A DNA stretch of 60,000 bases from Owenia fusiformis (GCA_903813345.2 CAIIXF020000009.1:6134030-6194029), one strand, 5' to 3'. Numbered from the stretch's first letter, positions 36,901 through 51,900 are shown. Program-made: numbers and translations. Notes: generated from the sequence alone by a model not told the origin.

Positions 36901-39900
36901 GATTCTATGATGACTACTTATGTCCTGCCTTGTATATTATTTTCTTCAAGAATAAGTTTCACAAATGTCATAAAACAAATTTCTTGGGTCAAAAGCCTGT
37001 TTCAATGTTTATATATAGACCTAATGAATATAACATTATGGGCCGAAAGAAAATAATGTACATGCTAAGAATGCCTATTAATATAGAGTGCACAATGTAA
37101 AGTTTGACATAATTAGAATTTTCCTAGTGAACATGAACATTATACATTCTCAAATATTATGCACCATTCAAAGAGTCCTGAGAGCAGAGATTTCAAAAGT
37201 ATATTGTTAATAATAGGAATTTTCACTATATTTGACTCTCTATTATTGCTTCCAGGGTGGGGAAGTTGACTCAATAGGTTACTCCCATGATTTGAGTTTG
37301 ACAGCTCAATCTTTATTTTGTCAAAACCTCCACCACTTCCCATGTGGGGGTCTCACGCAAACCCTTGAATTATGCTCAACTGCACATGGGTAAAGGGGAT
37401 ATTTGAAGAAATAATTTTGGAATAAGTGAGAAAAGTCCAATCCTTCTCCCTTATTAATTGAATGAAATAGGGGGAGGGGGAGTCATTCGGAGTTTCTTCA
37501 GAGTCAGAGGTACATGCAAACTTTATCTATTGTAGAATCATTTTTAGATATAAAAGGAATATTATAAGAAATACTTCTGAACAATCATTTCTGTCTTTCT
37601 CCTTTTGCTCATGGATAAAGTGGAGCAGAAGGGGGTTAAGTGGTATCATAATGAATGAAACATCTTGGTATCATGAATGAAATGAAACATCTTTCTGAAC
37701 CTCATTGGAACAAAACGACATAAACACAACGTGTGTAGGTCTCTCAATATTGTAATCGTACAAAGGAAGGTTTGGTTGATATCAAAAAAGTATCTTGTTA
37801 ATGAAATTAAAGGTTGAACTTAATTTTTTATCTATTTTGGGGGGTTTGTTTTTGCATACTTATTGTAAAATCAACCAAAATTTCCTTTGTATAACTGTAA
37901 TATTGAGAGATCTAAGAAAATGTTGTATATGCTATTTTGTTCCAACAAGGTTCGGAGAGACATTTAATTTCATTCTCAAGAATTGGTAGAAAGGAACAAA
38001 AAAAAATTGCACTAAAAAAACAAAAAATGTTAACAGTTATATAAAATATATATAAATAATTTTTGCATTAAATTGTTGCCAATCGGTCAAAATCACATAA
38101 AGGACCGTGTTTTTTACAGAATGTTTTCAATAATTGGTTTAAGAGAAAAACATTGTTGAATTCAGTTCACCATATCGATACCTATCCTTTTTCTTGGGAG
38201 CAAAAACTGTTTACAGTTCCAAACATGACCCTCTGAGGTAGTATATATAAGCTTTATAAGTCATATTACGATTTCCCTTTGAAGCACAAACTGTAAACAG
38301 TTCCACACTCCACCCTCAGAGGTACATATATATATATAAACTTTATCTACTGTAGAATCCCTTTATGGCTATGTTATTAGAAATACTTTTGGAATAAGTG
38401 ACTGCTGTCTATCTCCCTTTGTTATAGTATTTTGTGGATGTTGTTAGAGGGTTGGCAGTTGGCAGTCAATGGTCGACATCTGTAGCAAATGGCAGGTGGA
38501 GACATTTTACATCTCCATTTGTTAATGAATGAGGTGAGGGGGAGGTTAAGGTAGATTAAAATTCTCCTTGGGAGCACCATCAGCCATCATGTCCATCAGC
38601 CATCCTCTATCGATGAATTGGGAAGGGATAAGTCATATAAGAATTTTCCTCCTTTGTTAATGAATGGGGTGAGGGGAGGTTAAGGTACAACTGTAGATTA
38701 GAATTCTCCTTGGGAGCACAAACCACAAACATTATACAGTTTCTTAACCCTCAGAGAAACGGGTGAAATGTATCAACTGTAGAATCTTGCCATGGCTTTA
38801 AAAGGTTTGCTTTATGAACTACATGTACTTTTGGAATAAGTGAGTATATACTCATGAAGGGAGTGGGACAGGGGGGTTAACAAATAAAATATATAATCCC
38901 TTCATGAATAAATCATATAAGAATTTTCCTCGGAAGCACAAACAGCTTACAGCTCTACAACGCATCCTCAGAGATGCAGCTGAACTTCCCGAGTGAGAAT
39001 TCTTTCATGGGTAAAGGTGTATTTTAGAGTCACATGTGAATTTAATCAACTGTAGGATTTCTTCAGTGGTAAACAGTGCATTTAGGCTATGTGAATAAGT
39101 ATGTAACATCAATTGTCCCTATTGAATGATTATAGGGGGGGGGGTATAGAAGATGCTGATATGGCTACTTCCTATTAAACTATATTTAGTTTTAAGATTG
39201 ACAGCATAGACTCAATAGTAATTACCTGTTCCCCCTGGAAGGAATCCCTTAGCTGATAAAATGCACATGTGCCTGCCTGGGTAAGCTATGCTGGACTAGA
39301 CAGAGCTGATGCTTCAAGGCATCATTGGGATGTAAATTATTGTACTTTTAAGGATATATTAAATGAAATAATGAGCATACAAATGCAGACTGGTGCATCT
39401 GAATAAGAATCGTAAGACCTTGACTTCTAAAGAGAAATTCTTGATAAAGTTTTAGAAAAGAAAAATATAAAAACAAGAATTTTACATGAAGAAATGACCC
39501 TTTAGACTAAAGGCATCCAGAATTTTTTTTTTTAAAAACAGTTGATCATTACAAAATTATAACATTATTCCATAATAGCATGTTTTCCCTGGGAAATAAA
39601 CAGGGAATAGAATTGATATTCAAAAGATCCCATATATTATAGCTAGATTCCTATATCAGATCCCGAATTGGATCCTGTATCAGCCTAAATCACATATCAG
39701 ATCCTATATCAGAACCATTCCCGGGGATTTCTCTTCTCTTGATTTTTATGTTTCAGAAAAAAAAAACAATTTAATATATAGGTTATTGATGGTGTTGGTG
39801 GAATATGAATTTTATTTATTTTATTCGCCTCGAGAGCTATCATATTAACCAACTCGGGCTATTGCCCTCAGTCAATATGATGTTTTCCTTGGCCAATATC

Positions 39901-42900
39901 ATATTTTCCCTCAGAATAAAATTCATATTCCATCCCTCCCATTAAATTACCTCTATATATCACACATACATTTTTAAAGTGCTACTTGGAGAAGTATTAG
40001 TACTCATTATAGAATTTCTGATCTAATTGTGCCACCTTCACTTTCTCATATTTCTAAGGGGTAGGGGTCAACAAAGCCATATTTAAAATTCCAAATAGTA
40101 TTGTATCATTACATTCTTTATATTACAATTCCCCACATAGATTGGAAATAATTTTAGATTACTTCTTAAAGCAGTATTGGTGCCAATTATTTCTCTGAAG
40201 CTGCAAAAATAAAGTTGGCGAGACTAAAAAACGAATGAAAATATGCTTAGTTATTACTATAAATTGTGTTTTTGTCAAAACCGATCAACAAATCTCCCTA
40301 TAACTTTGGGAAACACTTGACTACAGTGCTATAGTTAATGCATAACTGATTTTATAGAATGATAATATAGTACCCCCCTGAAATATTATTCTAGGGGGGT
40401 AAAACTGCTCAGAATCCTTCGTCCACAAACTAAAAAGACCCAGACAGATATGAATTGATGCTAAATGAAGTCATCTTTCAGAAACATTATGTCTATCAAG
40501 TGGCCCTTGAACTTCCCAAAACCCATGCTGAGTCCTGGCCTAATTAAATAGAATTTACAATTTAAGATATCTATGAGAGCGGTAATTTAAAGAATTCACA
40601 GTTATTTGTATATCTCTTCAATATTTGGCTATATTATACTCAAATCAATGCTTACTGATTTAATGAGTAGAACAGAATGGACAGTTGGACAGAATCTCAG
40701 TACAAATTCACACACCTTCGGTTCGTGCTTTGTATGACATTCTGTCCAACTCATGCTGAATTTCACCATATTGAATGGCCGATCATCTAATCCAAAAAAT
40801 AAAAATGTGAATCATAAAGTAGCTAATAATTACAAAAATATTAAAGAATGGAATTGAATCCCTAGGAATGATGGGGATTCTTGTAACTGTTCTGTTTGAA
40901 ATAGAATTGAAACCATAAATTTGCACATGATGCGCAGCACTGAGTGTTAACTTTAAGAAACATCACCTGAAAGGAATGGTCATTTAACAATGTATTGAGT
41001 CTTAAATTCTAAAAGGCTTAAATTCTTTTCACACATTGCAAAATATCTACTAACATGTCACTTAAAACTTAGTTATATAATGTACTGCAGTTATATGAAT
41101 TACTGTGTTCTGATTGGCTGGAATCGGACACACCTTACCTAGCTATGTGTGAAAAATAATTAATAAAATGGGTAATATATTTCAAAATTTCATGTGGATA
41201 AAAATCTGTTCTGATAGAATGCTCTGTTCAAAATCTATTTTTGTTAAAATTATGTTGGAATTACATTTCTCCATTTTTTTAAAAATTATTACTTCCTTAT
41301 AACCCCCCTATCACACCAAATTAGTTCTTACCTGTTCTTGCCAGTCCTACGAAAAAGTCGTAAAACGGGCTCAATCTGGCTGTGGTCGGGAAATATGTCT
41401 AAAATAATTAGCTACTTTGTTCATAAACAGTCTTCAATACGTCCATCTCATTCGCAGTTCTTTCAGGTCGCACCACGTTGGTGTGCAACGTTGTATAACG
41501 CGTCCCTTAGTCTAGAAGGTCATCATGACCTGATTACAGAACGGTATGGTCGCCATCGAATTTTGAATCATTTCAAAATTCTAAAATCACCTTACTGTCT
41601 GAGAACGTTCATGAAGTTCGTAAATAGTCCTTAGAAAGTTGCAGCTACGTTCATTCCGTTTGCACACAGTTTAAAACCAGTTTTGAAGAACGCAGTGGCA
41701 ACTTGTTTGGTGTGATAGCTATATTTTTGCTAACTCGTTCATAAGCAGTCTTTAATACGTTCTTAATCAGTTTAAACCCGTTTGCAATTAGTTCTACCTT
41801 GTCCTCAATATGTCCTCAGACAGTTCAACTCGTTGTAAAAACGTCCCTAGTAGGATTTAAGTACGACGGTTCCGTTCGTAGTACGTCCAGCTCGTCGTTA
41901 GTACGTTGTCATTCGTTCTAATTGTAGAACGTGACTACCACGAGAGCATTTTGAGCAAGTTCTAAGTTCTAGAGGACCTACCCGTTCAAGTACGTTCGAT
42001 GAAGTTTGTAAATAGACCCCAAACGGTTCTAAGTACGTCCAGTCCGTTCGTACACAGTTGAAGCCCGTTTTCAAAACGTAGTGAGAACTAGTTTGGTGTG
42101 ATAGTAGGGTTAGTTCTTCAGCCATCTTGTCCTGCCTTCTTAGATACATGGATCATGATCAGATGAAAACCCTTCTATACAATATATATTGTATAAAGAC
42201 TCTTGTACTCATTATGCTCTAGTGTGCTCTAATTTTGGCTGTAAACCTAAACTTTGATTTTTATAAAAACCATACCCGAGTACGTACCTGTGCTCTTTGT
42301 GACACCCTTAGGCTTCACTAATGCCAACCAACTAAGCAACGCTTGTTTTGAAAGTGAACAAACACATAGGCCTAATCATGTGATGGTGAGATTCTCAGAA
42401 CTCACAGACTTGTTACCTTATAAGGTAACAAGTACACATTGAGTTCATGACATTCAACTTCTCAGAAGCTGGAAGTAAGTTGAGAATAACAGCTATAAAA
42501 TTTGATTCAATAGTTCATGTTAAAATATAGATTCTCTTTTGTTAAGGAACCTCCATTGTATTGATTTTTATGGATTTGTATGAATTATCAATGTCACTTA
42601 GTTGAATTGATTTTCTGAATGTCTAGCTCAGTGAGCTGAAATTATTAAGTCTCATGTATATTTTTTTTCAATTGTTGTTCAGTCAGGTTATGACTTTTTG
42701 TGGATTTGATAAAAATAGTTTCCTTCACAGGAATAAATTTTCAAAGAGGTTCTATTCTGACCCTAAAGACATGGCTGTGCTGACCCCTTCTACTGACAGG
42801 ATGTCAGGCCTTCTCATAGCTTCAACTTTTAATAAATTTCCCCTTTTTTTCCTCTTTTTATGTCACCACCAAAACGTGGTGACATATTGTTATGGTCTCC

Positions 42901-45900
42901 ATTTTTTTTCAAGTTTTTCAAAATCATCTACAAGTTTTCAAAAGTCAAATCTGGCTTTATATTTTAAAATTTGACCTTCACTGACCTTTCAAGGTAAAAA
43001 AAAGTTAAAAAAGGTCAAAAAGGTATTTTTCAACTTGCTCCAAATTGCCCAATTTTTTTTCAAAATCATCTACAAGTTATGATAAACCATTTACTTTGGG
43101 CTGATGATTTAATTTTATTGTCAAATACTGAAGATGGAGGAGCGCAAAAAATGTTAAACTGTTTATTTAAGTTCTGTAAGAGGTATTTCCTTATTGTTAA
43201 CACATTAAAGACGAAATCAATAATTTTTAATTCAAAATCCAATGTGCAATTCACTTTTAATGACAACATTATTGAAAGCGTTAATCACTATAAATATTTG
43301 GGCTGCATATTTAATAATAACATTAATTTTGATAAACACATATGTTATCTCAAAGAACAGGCAAGGAAAGCCCTTTTTAAAATTAAGCAACAATATAATT
43401 AACCATGTTCCTATCTCTGTTGCCCTGCATCTTTTTGATAGCTATAGCTTGGTTGAACCAATTTTAATGAATGCCTCTGAGATATGGCATAGTAAGAAGC
43501 ATGTAAAAGCTATAGAGGCAATACACTTATCATTCCTTAAATGTTTGCTTGCTGTGAAAAAATCAAAAGCTACACCGGCTGTTTATGGGGAGCTAGGACG
43601 TTATCCTTTAAAAATTTATTTCAACATTAAGCTGATTAAATATTGGCTGCGTTTAATGAAATTACCTGAAGAAAATATGCTCAATAAATCATATTTGTAT
43701 GACCTTGAAATGAATGGTTTAGGTTACTCTGGCACTTGCTCCAGTAAAGTTATTGACATATTAAAACAATGTGATTTATTTTCTCATTGGTTGACTCAAA
43801 ATGTTGAAGATGATTAATTTATTCAAATGATCACAAAGAAATTAAAAATTAATTATGCACTTTAATGGAAACAGGATATTCTTACTTTTCCTGTTCTTAG
43901 AACTTATATAAAATTCAAAAATACTTTCACCAAAGAATCATATTTAAACATTCGAAATAAAAAGTATAGACATGCATTAACTAGGCTCAGGATGAGTTCA
44001 CATAAATTACAGATAGAAGTTGGGCGATATTTAAAACCAAAGCCAAAACCCACAAGTTAAAGGTTGTGTAGTGAATGTGGGGTGATTGAGGATGAGCTTC
44101 ACTTTATCACAAGCTGTACAAAGAACTTAAAACACAGAGAGCTTTTGTTTGAAACTTTAAAATCTGATCTGAAACAGTGCAAAGATCCAGATAAATTGTT
44201 TGAAACTATTATGTCTAGTAAAAGCTCTCATGTTAACTTACATTTAGCCAAATATATCACTCTTTTAAAAATTTGGAAAATGATTATTATGTAAACATTT
44301 TTAAAAACACATGTATTATGGATACACCACACTGATATCATACCCTGACATATGAAACTGATGTAAAGTAGTTTTGTAATATGTCGTTGTAGTTTGTAGT
44401 CTTTTGTACACTGTAGTGACTGATATGTCATTTACATGACATGGTTATCGAGTCAATAAAAGATATATATATCAGAAATACAAATCTAACTTTATATTTG
44501 AGATTTGACCTTCAATGGCCTTCTCAAGGTCAAAAGGGACAAAAAGGTCTTTTTTCAACTTGCTTCAGATTTACTAATTTTTTTCAAAATCATCTACAAG
44601 TTCTTAGAAATTCAAATCTGACTTATTAAGATTGAACTAATAATATTGTGAGAAACTAGGTGGTGACATTTTGTCATGTTGATGCCTTGTTCAAAATTCT
44701 ATATTTTTGTTATCTTGTCCTGATAGGCAACTGAACATTTGAACAGAAGGACATAAATCTCGTCATCAAAATTTCAGGAAAAAGTTTAATCATACATGTT
44801 CAACTTGAAATTTTTACAGATACAACAGAATACTTGTGCCAAGATCTGATTGGGTTTTGGGCATGCTGGGCAAGTTACATGGGCGCCATTCTGATATTTT
44901 GCACTGTGTGTCTTGTTTGATAACATCTTTGAGTACTTAGCATCGCAAAGTTGACTGGAGTCATCTTGTTCCATCTCAAAATGCATTTGACCATAAAAAA
45001 TCTCTAATGAGTATTGAAATTTAATTCATTATATTAATCGAATATAGAAGAGAACTGAGAATGACAAGTGGTATTTTAGCATATTTATACAGGCATCACA
45101 AATATTTAGTTAGTGCTTTCTTAGGTTTTGAAAAGATTTTTGAATAAGAAGTCAAACCAGCCTTTAACCTTGATGTGTATTTTAGTGTGCACTTTTCAAT
45201 GAACTATTTCAATGAAGTATTTTTTGAATACAAATAACATGAGTCAGAGTTTTATGTTTACTTCTATTCAACAAAGGTAATTTTCTTTTACACAATTCTC
45301 TCAATGATAGTTAAGATGTTCCTGCTTATTTTTATTGCACCCTTGGGTACTATATTGTAATCAGTTTGCCAGGCTTAGGGGTGGGCGGTTAGGCAGGCAT
45401 CCCAATAAATCTCATCTACAGGTTTCCAGCCAAACCATTACAGGGATTCATCTGAAATGTTCAGGTATGTTTCAACATATGAAAGCTTAGAACTGATCAG
45501 TTTTGGGGCATTCTGGGTAAATGTTGTTAAGGAGGCCATTTCGGATTTTCTGTCCTTAAATCTTGTTTGCTGATGCTTGTCTACAGGCAAATCGTCTCAT
45601 GGATTCAACTGAAATTTTCAGGGATGTTTCTAGGTATGAACGTTTAGAACTGAATAGTTTTTGGGCATTCTGGATAAATGCCAAGGTGGTCATTTTGGAT
45701 TTGATGAGTTTTTTGGGGCAATCTGGGTAGGTAAATGTTAGGGTGGCTATTTTGAATTTTCCATCTGAAAGCTGTATTCTATTCTAGGGTGCGATCCTGT
45801 TCACTCTGTGTTTTGTTTTTTACACCTGAAGCCAGATAGTTTCCCAGCAGTTTAGGATGTTGCCTTGGTATCGAATGACCCTTGACATGCAAGGTGACTT

Positions 45901-48900
45901 TTTCTTTTGACTTTAAATCTACAGACCTTCTACAGAATTACCAGATACAATAGTTGTAAGTTATCTGGGTATAAAATACTTGAGATAAGATCCTTAATGA
46001 AGATTCTAGTAGTTGAACAAATGGTCAAAATTCGATGAAAATAGATTCAGTTTTAGTTCAGTAAAAGAAATGCATCGGCCTCTCAGGTAATTAGAAAAAC
46101 AAATCCCAAGGGATTTAATTGAATTTTTGCCATTTTACCAAAATCACAAAGTGGGCAAAATTAAATCATACATGAAAAATGAACTTGATTCTCAGTTATG
46201 ATCCTTGACCTTCAACACATATTTTGATACACATACATTTAATAAGCCATAACCTTGACTGCGTCTGTAACAAATTCTTAAAACCTCCAAACTTAACAAA
46301 TACTGTTTAGACTGTCTTCAATTTTTTTCAAAATCATCTACAAGTTATCAGAAATTCAAATCTGACTATACATTTAATATTTGACCTTCTGTGACCTTTT
46401 CAAGGTCAAAAAAGGTCAGAAAGGTATTTTTCAACTTGCTTCAAACATCTAGATGTACAAGTACAAGTTATCAGAAGTTCAAAACTGACTTTGAATTCAA
46501 ATTTGACCTCCAATGTCTTTCTCGAGGTCAAGAAAAGGTCAAAAATGTATATTTTCAACTTGCTTCAAATTGACCAATTTCTTTTTTCAAAATCATCTAT
46601 AAGTTCTCAAAAGTTCAAATCTGACTATTCAATTCAATTCAATTTCAAAAATAATTTATTTCAGTTTTCATTACAAAAATTACAACATTATACAGGCTAT
46701 GACACCCCAGGAGGTGTATGACTGCCCATAATTAAATTTACAATAAACATGATACACTGTGAACATTTAAAGTGGTACATAGGTCAATACAATAATATAA
46801 TATAAATACAAATACAATAATATGAGACAATAAAGAAATGAAATAAATGTTTTGGTTACTCTGTACTCAGGAGGTCAATTTTCAAACGAGATATGAGTGA
46901 ATTTAATGGTTTATTTCTAATATCTTCATTGAGGGAATTCCATATATATGAACCATGGACCTTAATAGAATTTTCACCAATTCTGGTTCTATGTTTAGGA
47001 ATATCTAAGTTATGACCAAATCGAGTTATACGTTGATGTATGTTTTCTCTAGTTTTGAAATAGTGATCGTATAATTTTGAAGGGAACTGTACAGATTTGC
47101 TTATAACTTTTTTCATGAATGAAACAGTTTGTATTGTGTGAATATGATAAATCTTAAGTATTTTAAGATCTTGAAAAATTGGGAATGTGTGAGCTAATCT
47201 ATCTGAATTTGTTATTAATCTAACAAATTTCTTTTGCAATATCAGTAGTTTATTTAATAGATTCTTACAAGCATTTCCCCATAAAATATTACAGTAATTA
47301 AGATGAGAAAAAATCAGAGAGTTATATATTATCATCTTTGAATTTAAAGTATGAGCATAATTTGTTCGATATAACATTCCTATAACATTTGAAACTTTTC
47401 TATGAAGAGCATTGATATGGGGAGCCCAAGATAATTTTGAATCAATAATTACTCCCAGGAATCCTATCTCATCTACTTTTTCAAGGTTAGAATTTGCAAT
47501 TTTTATTTCATTGTTCACAGATATATTTCTTTTATTTCCAAAGACCATGTATTTTGTTTTCTTAACATTTAAAGTGAGTTTATTGGCCAACAACCAATCA
47601 TTGATGTCGCACAGTTCAGAATTTACGGTTGTGGTCAAATTATCAAGATTGGAATCACTACATAATATATTAGTGTCATCCACCAGTTTGAGTTTATCAG
47701 AAACTAAATAGAAATCATTTACAAATATGATAAATAGGAGGGGGCCTAGAACAGACCCTTGGGGTACTCCACAGTTAACGATTGCCTCTTCAGACAAATA
47801 TTTCTCGGATAAACTTTTAGAGTATTCAGTTTTCATTTTTCGATTTGATAAATAAGATGAAAACCATGAAAGTGCAATTCCTCTTATACCATAATGTTCC
47901 ATTTTTTAAGTAATATTGCATGATTAACAGTATCAAAAGCTTTTGATAGATCCAAATATATTCCGATACAATATTCTTTGTTATCTAATGAATGTCTGAC
48001 ATTTTCAATAAATTCTAGGAGTGCCATGTAAGTTGATCTATGTTTATAGATTTGACCTTCAATGACATTCTTAAGGTCAAAAAAGATTTGACCTTCAATG
48101 ACCTTCTCAAGGTCAAAAAGGTATTTTTCAACTCCCTTCAAATTGACAATTTTTTTTCAAAATCATCTACAGAGTTCTCAGAAATTCAAACCTGACTTAA
48201 GATAGAACTACATGTAATAATATTGTTAGCAACTAGGTGGTGACATTTTGTCATGTTAATGCCTTGTTAAATCTGCCATTAACTTCCTTGAAATATGAAC
48301 ACCTGCCAATCTGAACACTTTTGGCCTGCTCTAGTTGTCTTTGGACTAGACGAGTCTTACTATATTTTTTGCTCTCATATTTAAGGAGAACGAGTATGAA
48401 GACCAGTTGATGAACCTGGCCCTTGTTAGCAGCCCAGTGCACATGATAGAGGCGGCTAGGTACTATGAGAACAAACATGATGGCATGGACAAAGCAGTCA
48501 TGCTCTATCATAAGGTAATTATTACTAAAGTTTAAATTTTTATGGAGTTTTAAAAAACTGGACTTACATAATGTCTGAGTTATGATTCTTAGTTCATCTA
48601 GAGTTGAGGTCAAAGTTTCTGTAATTCCGTTTTTTGTATAGTCTTAAAAATTAGCAGTAAACTTGTGGCTATTTCACCAATGCATATTTATAGGTCATAC
48701 TTTACTAGTTAAATAGGTAGAAAAACACAAGTTTACAAATGATCATATATTTAATAGCTTATCTAAGATATTGGTAAAGCCATATAATCTATTTTCCATG
48801 AAAATAATTCCTTTTTATTGATAACTTTAGGGTGGGAATTTTGCCAAAGCACTAGATCTTGCATTCCAAAGTCGTCAGTTAGGGGCTCTCCAACACATAG

Positions 48901-51900
48901 CAGAGGACCTTACTGACACTACTGATCCTGAACTGCTGCAGAGGTGTGCTGACTTCTTCATGGAGAATGGACAGTTCGATAAAGCAGTGGATCTGCTTGC
49001 AGTAGGCAAAAAGGTAAGACAAAATAGTGTACCATTCTGTTATAGATTATGAAGCTTGATGCTGCTTTTCAAATCGGAAATTGTGGTGTGTACAGGGTTC
49101 ATATGCATGTATTTTTATCTAGAAATGTTATATCAGTTCCATTCACTATACTATTATTTTTGGGAAAATATAAAAAAAAAGAATTTTTATGACAACATAC
49201 ATCAACCATAATTTTGATTATACTATGAATTTGATATCATCCTTATCCATCGTTAATTTAAATTGTTTATCAATGGTTGGCTAAAGATGCCCAAATAATC
49301 TCCAGTATACTGGGCTGTATTTTGTACATCTGTGATTTCTAGTACATCGAGGCCCTAAAACTATGCCACCAACACCAAGTGCCAATGACAGAGGAACTAG
49401 TGGAGAAACTGACACCTGCTAAAGGGGTGGCTGAGAATGAAACTGATGAGAGAAACAAGTAGGTGATCTATTAATGCTTCGTCTAATCATTTAGTTCTAG
49501 CTTTTTCTTCAGATGATTTAATCTATTAGTCTAACGTTGATTTATTTGTAATGTTTTGTCCACATTATCATTTAATTAGAACGATTTAGGTTTTGATCAG
49601 TATTAGAAATACTTGTATTTGTTTTATTTTTAAAATTATACTGGTTTTCTTGAAGAAAGATGACATGATCTTAATTGAACTTTTTCTTTACACTCAAGGA
49701 TATTAGAAGGAATAGCTGAAGTGTGTATGAACCAAAGACAATACCATTTAGCAACCAAGAAGTTCACACAGGCTGGAAATAAAATGAAGGTACATTGTGC
49801 ATTGTATTTACAATCTTACCCACTATAAATAAAACAATCTGGATTGATGTATGAGTGATAAAAATGCTGAAAAATAATTAAAAATGGATTAATGCTAGTT
49901 CCATTGATTTCTGATTTGATTCTCTTTCTTTTTTTCATGACAATAGTCCGAAACAACTTAAATTTTTTTTATTTATCATCTTTTTTTATTTCAAGTTCAT
50001 GTGTTATAACATCTAATATCATACAATGAAAATTCAACAAGGTTAATCAATTTAACTTTTGTTAAACAAGTTATATCAATAGATAAACCCTGCTGCTAGT
50101 ATCTTATTTTGATTTAAATTAAATGCTATGTGTACAGTGCTGCCCTCTACTGTATTTATCTAGTAATTTGAATTATGTATTTCATCAAATACATATCTGT
50201 TTATATGCTTTTTATGCCACTTTCAAAAGCATTAAATTTATACATGTATGACATATTAAATGTTAATAAAAAATGTTTTTTTCCTTGTATTTTCCAGGCT
50301 ATGAAATCTCTATTAAAATCAGGTGACACAGAGAAGATCATTTTCTTCGCTGGGGTGTCTCGTCAGAAGGAGATCTATGTAATGGCTGCTAATTATCTCC
50401 AATCGTTGGACTGGCGAAAAGATCCCGAGATCATGAAAAACATTATAGGGTTCTATACCAAGGGACGTGCCCTAGACTCACTATCAGGCTTCTATGATGC
50501 TTGCGCAATGGTATGTTATTTTGTATAAATTATTCTTGTCGAAACAGAAATATGTTGTGGAATTTTTGATCACATGGTACTACATTAACCAATCAGAATA
50601 TTGGGATTCCAGAAATGATATAATATTGTATATGTGCAATATTTCCAGGTTGAAGTAGACGAATACCAGAACTATGACAAAGCACTTGGGGCCCTGACTG
50701 AAGCCTACAAATGTCTCACTAAAGCCAAGATGAAGAATCAGACTCAACAAGAGGAGAAACTCGCAGCCTTGAAGACGAGGATCACACTCATGAAGAAGTT
50801 TGTCACTGCACGAAGGTACATTTTCATCCAAAATGCTATATATATTGAAAATTGATTTGCATTGAATTTAAATATACATTTGTCTACTGCAATAAAACCT
50901 GTCAATTTGAAAGTGGAACACCTTTGGACTCAAGTTGAGAGGTGTTCCACTTATCAGACGTTCATTCAACATTAAGTCAATTGGTCTCTGAAAAGTGCTC
51001 GACTTGTAGAGGTGGTCCACTTGTAGAGGTGTTCCACTTTACCTGTTTCACTTTATTTTGATTCTAGACCTCTCCTTGTGTAAGTGCTAGATCAATGGAA
51101 CAAAAACAGTCACTAAAATCTTCATGCACACATCGTGTTTGCCTTATAAATAAAACAACACAATTCTGCTTCTAGAGCCTATGATGAGGATAAAGATGAA
51201 GCTGTTAAAGCTTGTCAGGTCCTACTAGAAGAACCAGAACTAGATTCAGCTGTTAGAGTAGGAGACGTTTTTGGATTCATGATTGAACATTATGCCAAGA
51301 AGGAGCACTGGAAAGCTGTAAGTGTTTTATTTCCTATTAGTGGTGGCGATATATATTGTTATGGTCTCAAACTTTTTGTGGATGCTGTGTGGCGGTTGGT
51401 AATCGGCATCTGTAACAAATGGCAGATTGTGCTCCAAATTGTTTGACCTAGTAAAATATGTGCTATCATTAATAATTTAGAAATATGTTACTGTTGGATA
51501 ACTAGTATGAACAAAAGATATCATATCATTTCTTGCTTTTGACAGATTATCTTGTTAGAGTCAATTTCAGAAATCATCCCTGCATTCAGCATTGTGATGA
51601 CGACTGTTATCTTTATTATCATTCTTATATTTGGTAATTCCTATATTCATTGCAACACAAATACAAAAGACCACAGGTGACATCTATTTTGTAAAAGTAG
51701 ATTATTCTATGTATTATGTCACATTTATTTAGTATTTTGAAACATTAGACTCTTTGACATGCTAGGTTTTTGTTCAAGTCATTTATTCTGAAATTAATCC
51801 TGAACGTAATGTTCAAATTCATTTGTTGTCAATCAAATGTTGTTTTCTTAACAATGATATTTATAACAGTTTTTTTTGCAAATAATTTTTATTGAATATA

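Larger units (their letters stand above)
35817..40540. mobile_element. 4.7 kb long-TIR element
   Basis: The left end GGCCAGGACTCAGCATGGGT is mirrored by the right end ACCCATGCTGAGTCCTGGCC. TA flanks both sides (35815-35816 and 40541-40542). Inverted similarity runs several hundred bases inward, to about 36915 on the left and about 40010 on the right. The left arm is longer because one block is amplified four times (36181-36860). The interior (about 36920-39990) contains diverged repeats with ACAAACTGTAAACAGTTCCA-like phrases (38205, 38287, 38715, 38940), a recurrent-repeat fragment near 38430-38510 and a palindrome at 39801-39931. No transposase is seen. Confidence 0.8.
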
